The notes beneath the pieces are model-generated. The model worked only from the letters and a program-made list of their open reading frames with translations. It made no database searches and was not told where the DNA came from. A stretch of 64,000 nucleotides of DNA, from NCBI GenBank assembly GCA_029260015.1, contig JAJDEB010000023.1, positions 109,457 through 173,456 on the forward strand. The letters run 5' to 3'. Position 1 is the first letter of the stretch. Every line of letters starts with the position of its first letter. This DNA comes from Phycisphaerae bacterium. GTDB lineage: Bacteria; Planctomycetota; Phycisphaerae; UBA1845. The translations under genes were made by a program, and so were the position numbers. This document shows positions 61,690 to 64,000 of this stretch, in pieces.

Positions 61690-62280
61690 CTATAGGAATG
61701 AATTGATCAATGCAAAGACTGCGCCAGTCGTGCCTACAGCACCAATTATCTTGCAGAGCGCCTTCCATCTATTGAACGGCTGCATTTCAAAATAGCACAA
61801 CACGCCAGGCCGAAACAGGTACATCAGAACAAGCAGGTTGATTGCGATGCGAATACTCAGCCGCGTGTTCGACTGCGAGAACTGCTCATCGGGCGCGAAC
61901 TGCAATCGAAGGATGATGGTGAACGACAGTCGCGTAATCGTGTACAAGTAATAATACGATGTCGCCCACCAGCCAAATCGAATTCTCGCAAATATCCCGA
62001 CACCCGACACCAATGCGACCAGCACGATAAAGATGGCGAATGCCGGAGCAAGCCAAGGTGAGAATCAGGGAATCGGATCGGTGATGCCTTTGGACAAGAG
62101 GGCATGTCCAAACATGATTGCGGCCAGAACTGCGCCCAGAATATGCAAGACGCCCAGCAACATTAAGAAACGGGGCGTATCATAGTACTCAGAACCGCGT
62201 GGAAGATCGAATTCGTCCGGAACTCGTACATTCGGATCAAACCATTCTGTATTTTGATCCTCTTGCGAATCCATGGTCAA
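61690..62280 (-). pseudogene. Four-helix membrane protein gene broken by one in-frame TGA
   Basis: Two open frames (62065-62280 and about 61690-62025) lie in the same reading frame, separated by a single TGA at 62065-62067. Reading through it gives about 196 residues with one continuous plan: an acidic N-terminus (EWFDPNVRVPDEFDLPRG), helix 1 (LLGVLHILGAVLAAIMFGH), the stop after DPIP, helix 2 (WLAPAFAIFIVLVALVSGVGIF), then helices 3 and 4. Helix 2 starts in the codons right after the stop, before any good start codon. This is best read as a nonsense mutation or sequencing error; read-through is possible. Overlaps the amidotransferase stop by four bases. Confidence 0.7.
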
Positions 62281-63005
62281 TCAACCATGTCCATGAACCG
62301 CCGAAGAAGTTGATCCGATTCTGGCGTGGGCACGGGGTTGCTGGTGAGCGTTTCAAAAACGGAATCGTCCGGGACGTAGCTGTCGCGATAGAACCCGAGT
62401 CGTTCGATCAGCCGGGCGGCATCCATCTCAGCGTGGAACTGGGTTCCGTAGACCAGCTTATCGCGCAGGCGAAACACCTGATTGCGACATCGCTGACTGT
62501 ACGCCAACTCGACGGCTAGCTCGGGCAGGCGCACGACATAATCGTGATGGCCCATGTGGCCGAAAAACGACTTGGGCAATCCTTCAAACATCGGATCCTT
62601 GGACCCGTCTTCGCTCAGCCACAGATTAAACGTTCCCACTTCTTCGTGGGCGATGTCGGTGATAACCGATCCACCCAAGACCTTCGCGATGAACTGATGG
62701 CCCCAGCATGATCCGAAGATCGGACGATCGGTCTCGACAAGTTTCAAGACCAGATCGGTCATCGGACCCGTGAAGTCGTAGTCTTCGGTCACCGTATGCG
62801 CACCAGCCCCTCCGAGAATGACAGCCGCATACGGATCGACGTCGCTCAACTTGATGTTCGGATTCTCGGTGACGTTGATTGTCTGAAGTTCAACCCGATC
62901 GCATCCGAGTCGCTCTGCGAAGCAGCTTCGCTCGTGCTCGGCGATGTGCGGTTGATCTCGCACCTGGATCAAGACGACTTTAGTAGCTGCGTTGGAATGC
63001 GTCAT
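62277..63005 (-). CDS. Class I glutamine amidotransferase-like protein
   Basis: About 242 residues, a stand-alone GATase1 domain: AAVILGGAGAHTVTEDYDF, the nucleophile elbow GSCWGHQFIA with the Cys, and the His-Glu pair in GTQFHAEMD. Free-standing members act on gamma-glutamyl compounds or supply ammonia to a partner; the substrate is unknown. The start at 63005 fits better than the extended frame to 63041. The stop overlaps the start of the broken membrane-protein gene (ATGA), so both were probably one operon. Confidence 0.85.
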   Translation of the reverse strand: MTHSNAATKVVLIQVRDQPHIAEHERSCFAERLGCDRVELQTINVTENPNIKLSDVDPYAAVILGGAGAHTVTEDYDFTGPMTDLVLKLVETDRPIFGSCWGHQFIAKVLGGSVITDIAHEEVGTFNLWLSEDGSKDPMFEGLPKSFFGHMGHHDYVVRLPELAVELAYSQRCRNQVFRLRDKLVYGTQFHAEMDAARLIERLGFYRDSYVPDDSVFETLTSNPVPTPESDQLLRRFMDMVD

Positions 63006-63041
63006 TGCTCTCAGATTTCCTAAGGCTAGGGATTCCGGCAT

Positions 63042-63338
63042 CGCTGTATCAGCGGACGGTCGGCGAGATCATAAGCGATCGAGAACGATCGGGCCAAACA
63101 GGCCAAAAACCGCACCTAACGCTGCCGCCACAACGTTCGCAGACAGGGTTACACAACTTCTTACGGGATATATCGTTTGGTCAGATTCCGCTCGCCGTCA
63201 GCTACCGATATGCTACAAATTCTCGCGAAATTTCGTTCATCCAGCCCGACGGTAGGCGTGTGGGTCGCCGTCGACGATCGCGGAAAATCTTAAACCGCAA
63301 AGCACGCGGTTCATACAACTCTTTGGAGACGCCCGAAC
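63042..63338. other. Divergent intergenic region
   Basis: 297 bases between the amidotransferase and the M16 protease. TTACAC and GATATAT near 63150-63170 form a weak promoter candidate for the protease. I see no RNA gene or repeat. Confidence 0.4.
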
Positions 63339-64000
63339 ATGAACAGGCAAATATTGTCAACGTTGGCAGTCGTCGTCGCTGCCGCCAGCGCGATTCCCGT
63401 CAGCGCCGAAAACCTTCCAAGTGACCAAAGCATTCAAACCGGTAAGTTCGACAACGGACTGACCTGGATGTATCGCCAGCACGACAACCCGCCGGAAAAG
63501 ATGGCCATGATGATCCATGTGTCCAGCGGCTCGCTCAATGAAAAGGAAAACCAGCGCGGCTTGGCACACTTCCTCGAGCACATGGCCTTTAACGGAACGG
63601 AGAATTTCGCGCCCGGTGAACTCATCAAGTTTTTCGAGAGCATCGGCATGGAATTCGGTGCCGATCTCAACGCGTTCACCAGCTTCAATCAAACATCGTA
63701 CATGCTTTTCACGCCTACGAACAAGACATCGCAAATTGATGAAGGAATGATGGCTCTTAGCGATTATGTCTTCCGGGCGTTGCTCTTGCAGGATGAGATC
63801 GACAAGGAGCGCGGCGTCGTCATGTCGGAATGGCGCTCCGGCCGCGGTGCCCAACAGCGCATTTTCGATCAGATGTTGGAGAGCGTATTTGGCGGAACAC
63901 GGTTTGCCGAACGTCTTCCCATCGGACTGCCCGACATCCTCAACACGGCCAACCGCGACGCATTCGAAGATTACTACCGCACCTGGTATCGCCCCGAACT
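63339..64000 (+). CDS. M16 zinc peptidase, 5' part (runs off the window)
   Basis: Open to the right edge, 220 residues visible. A signal peptide (LSTLAVVVAAASAIPVSA) is followed by FDNGLTWMYRQHDNPPEKM and the inverted zinc motif H-F-L-E-H in LAHFLEHMAFNGTENF. The downstream Glu ligand lies in ERGVVMSEW, as in pitrilysin/insulinase-family proteases (usual length 400-950). Secreted M16 proteases clear peptides or process precursors. GGAG lies about ten bases before the ATG. The rest of the gene is outside the window. Confidence 0.92.
   Translation, partial: MNRQILSTLAVVVAAASAIPVSAENLPSDQSIQTGKFDNGLTWMYRQHDNPPEKMAMMIHVSSGSLNEKENQRGLAHFLEHMAFNGTENFAPGELIKFFESIGMEFGADLNAFTSFNQTSYMLFTPTNKTSQIDEGMMALSDYVFRALLLQDEIDKERGVVMSEWRSGRGAQQRIFDQMLESVFGGTRFAERLPIGLPDILNTANRDAFEDYYRTWYRPE

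Noticed and set aside
61373-61768. 131-codon open frame upstream of argR
   Set aside because: No start signal; it crosses the expected argR promoter and a palindrome, and the composition is not protein-like.
1-64000. CRISPR array, prophage, insertion sequence or tRNA
   Set aside because: No regularly spaced direct repeats, no transposase, integrase or capsid genes, and no tRNA T-arm motif was found by eye. The short hairpin elements are not CRISPR repeats.

Overview
The window looks like chromosomal DNA of a planctomycete, most likely from the Phycisphaerae side. The pointers are taxonomic habits rather than one marker: an ECF-type sigma factor beside a Ser/Thr kinase with TPR repeats, a secreted sulfatase, a PEP-CTERM protein, a futalosine-pathway radical SAM enzyme (MqnE), a ThiD2-ThiE fusion, a 5S rRNA gene standing alone, and several small membrane proteins with a C-x2-C...CPECG zinc ribbon. 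This lineage call is an inference from gene content. I see no phage, transposase, CRISPR array or tRNA.

Layout. 0-8.1 kb: a glycosyltransferase, asnS, and a guanine-nucleotide block (guaB, two small envelope proteins, guaA). 8.1-18.2 kb: an orphan Phd-like antitoxin with a palindromic operator candidate, a fluoride channel, KDPG aldolase, ThiD2-ThiE, a large acidic repeat/coiled-coil protein, a tandem pair of zinc-ribbon membrane proteins framed by hairpin repeats, then argE-hutF. 18.4-28 kb: a large zinc metalloprotease, an MsbA-like ABC exporter with an unusual extracytoplasmic insert, and dnaE. 28.4-34.2 kb: an esterase lipoprotein overlapping yidD, a PilZ-like protein, a pseudopilin, the c-di-AMP pair cdaA-cdaR, and a 5S rRNA gene with its own promoter and terminator.

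34.2-47 kb: an AT-richer patch with a zinc-ribbon protein and an HNH protein, a two-domain oxidoreductase, a fourth zinc-ribbon protein, an ALDH7-type dehydrogenase, a MATE transporter, a PEP-CTERM protein, a DinB-like protein, a sulfatase and an S41 protease. 47-56.5 kb: purN, a hydrolase, a membrane coiled-coil protein, mqnE, an unknown Cys-containing protein, a TlpA-like thioredoxin, and the kinase-sigma pair. 56.6-57.0 kb holds what looks like a promoter-to-terminator untranslated RNA or attenuator leader. 57.1-61.4 kb is a tight arginine/proline operon, argR-argG-argH-proB, followed by a membrane protein gene broken by one in-frame TGA, a class I glutamine amidotransferase, and the start of an M16 protease that runs off the window.

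The most distinctive structure outside genes is a set of short inverted-repeat elements in many gaps. One superfamily starts with GTAG followed by a hairpin and usually occurs as an inverted pair (REPIN-like). Its stem sequence differs from site to site while pairing is kept. Two further families (ATTCCCGC type, and GGGTGSCCC...GGGGGACT type) behave in the same way.
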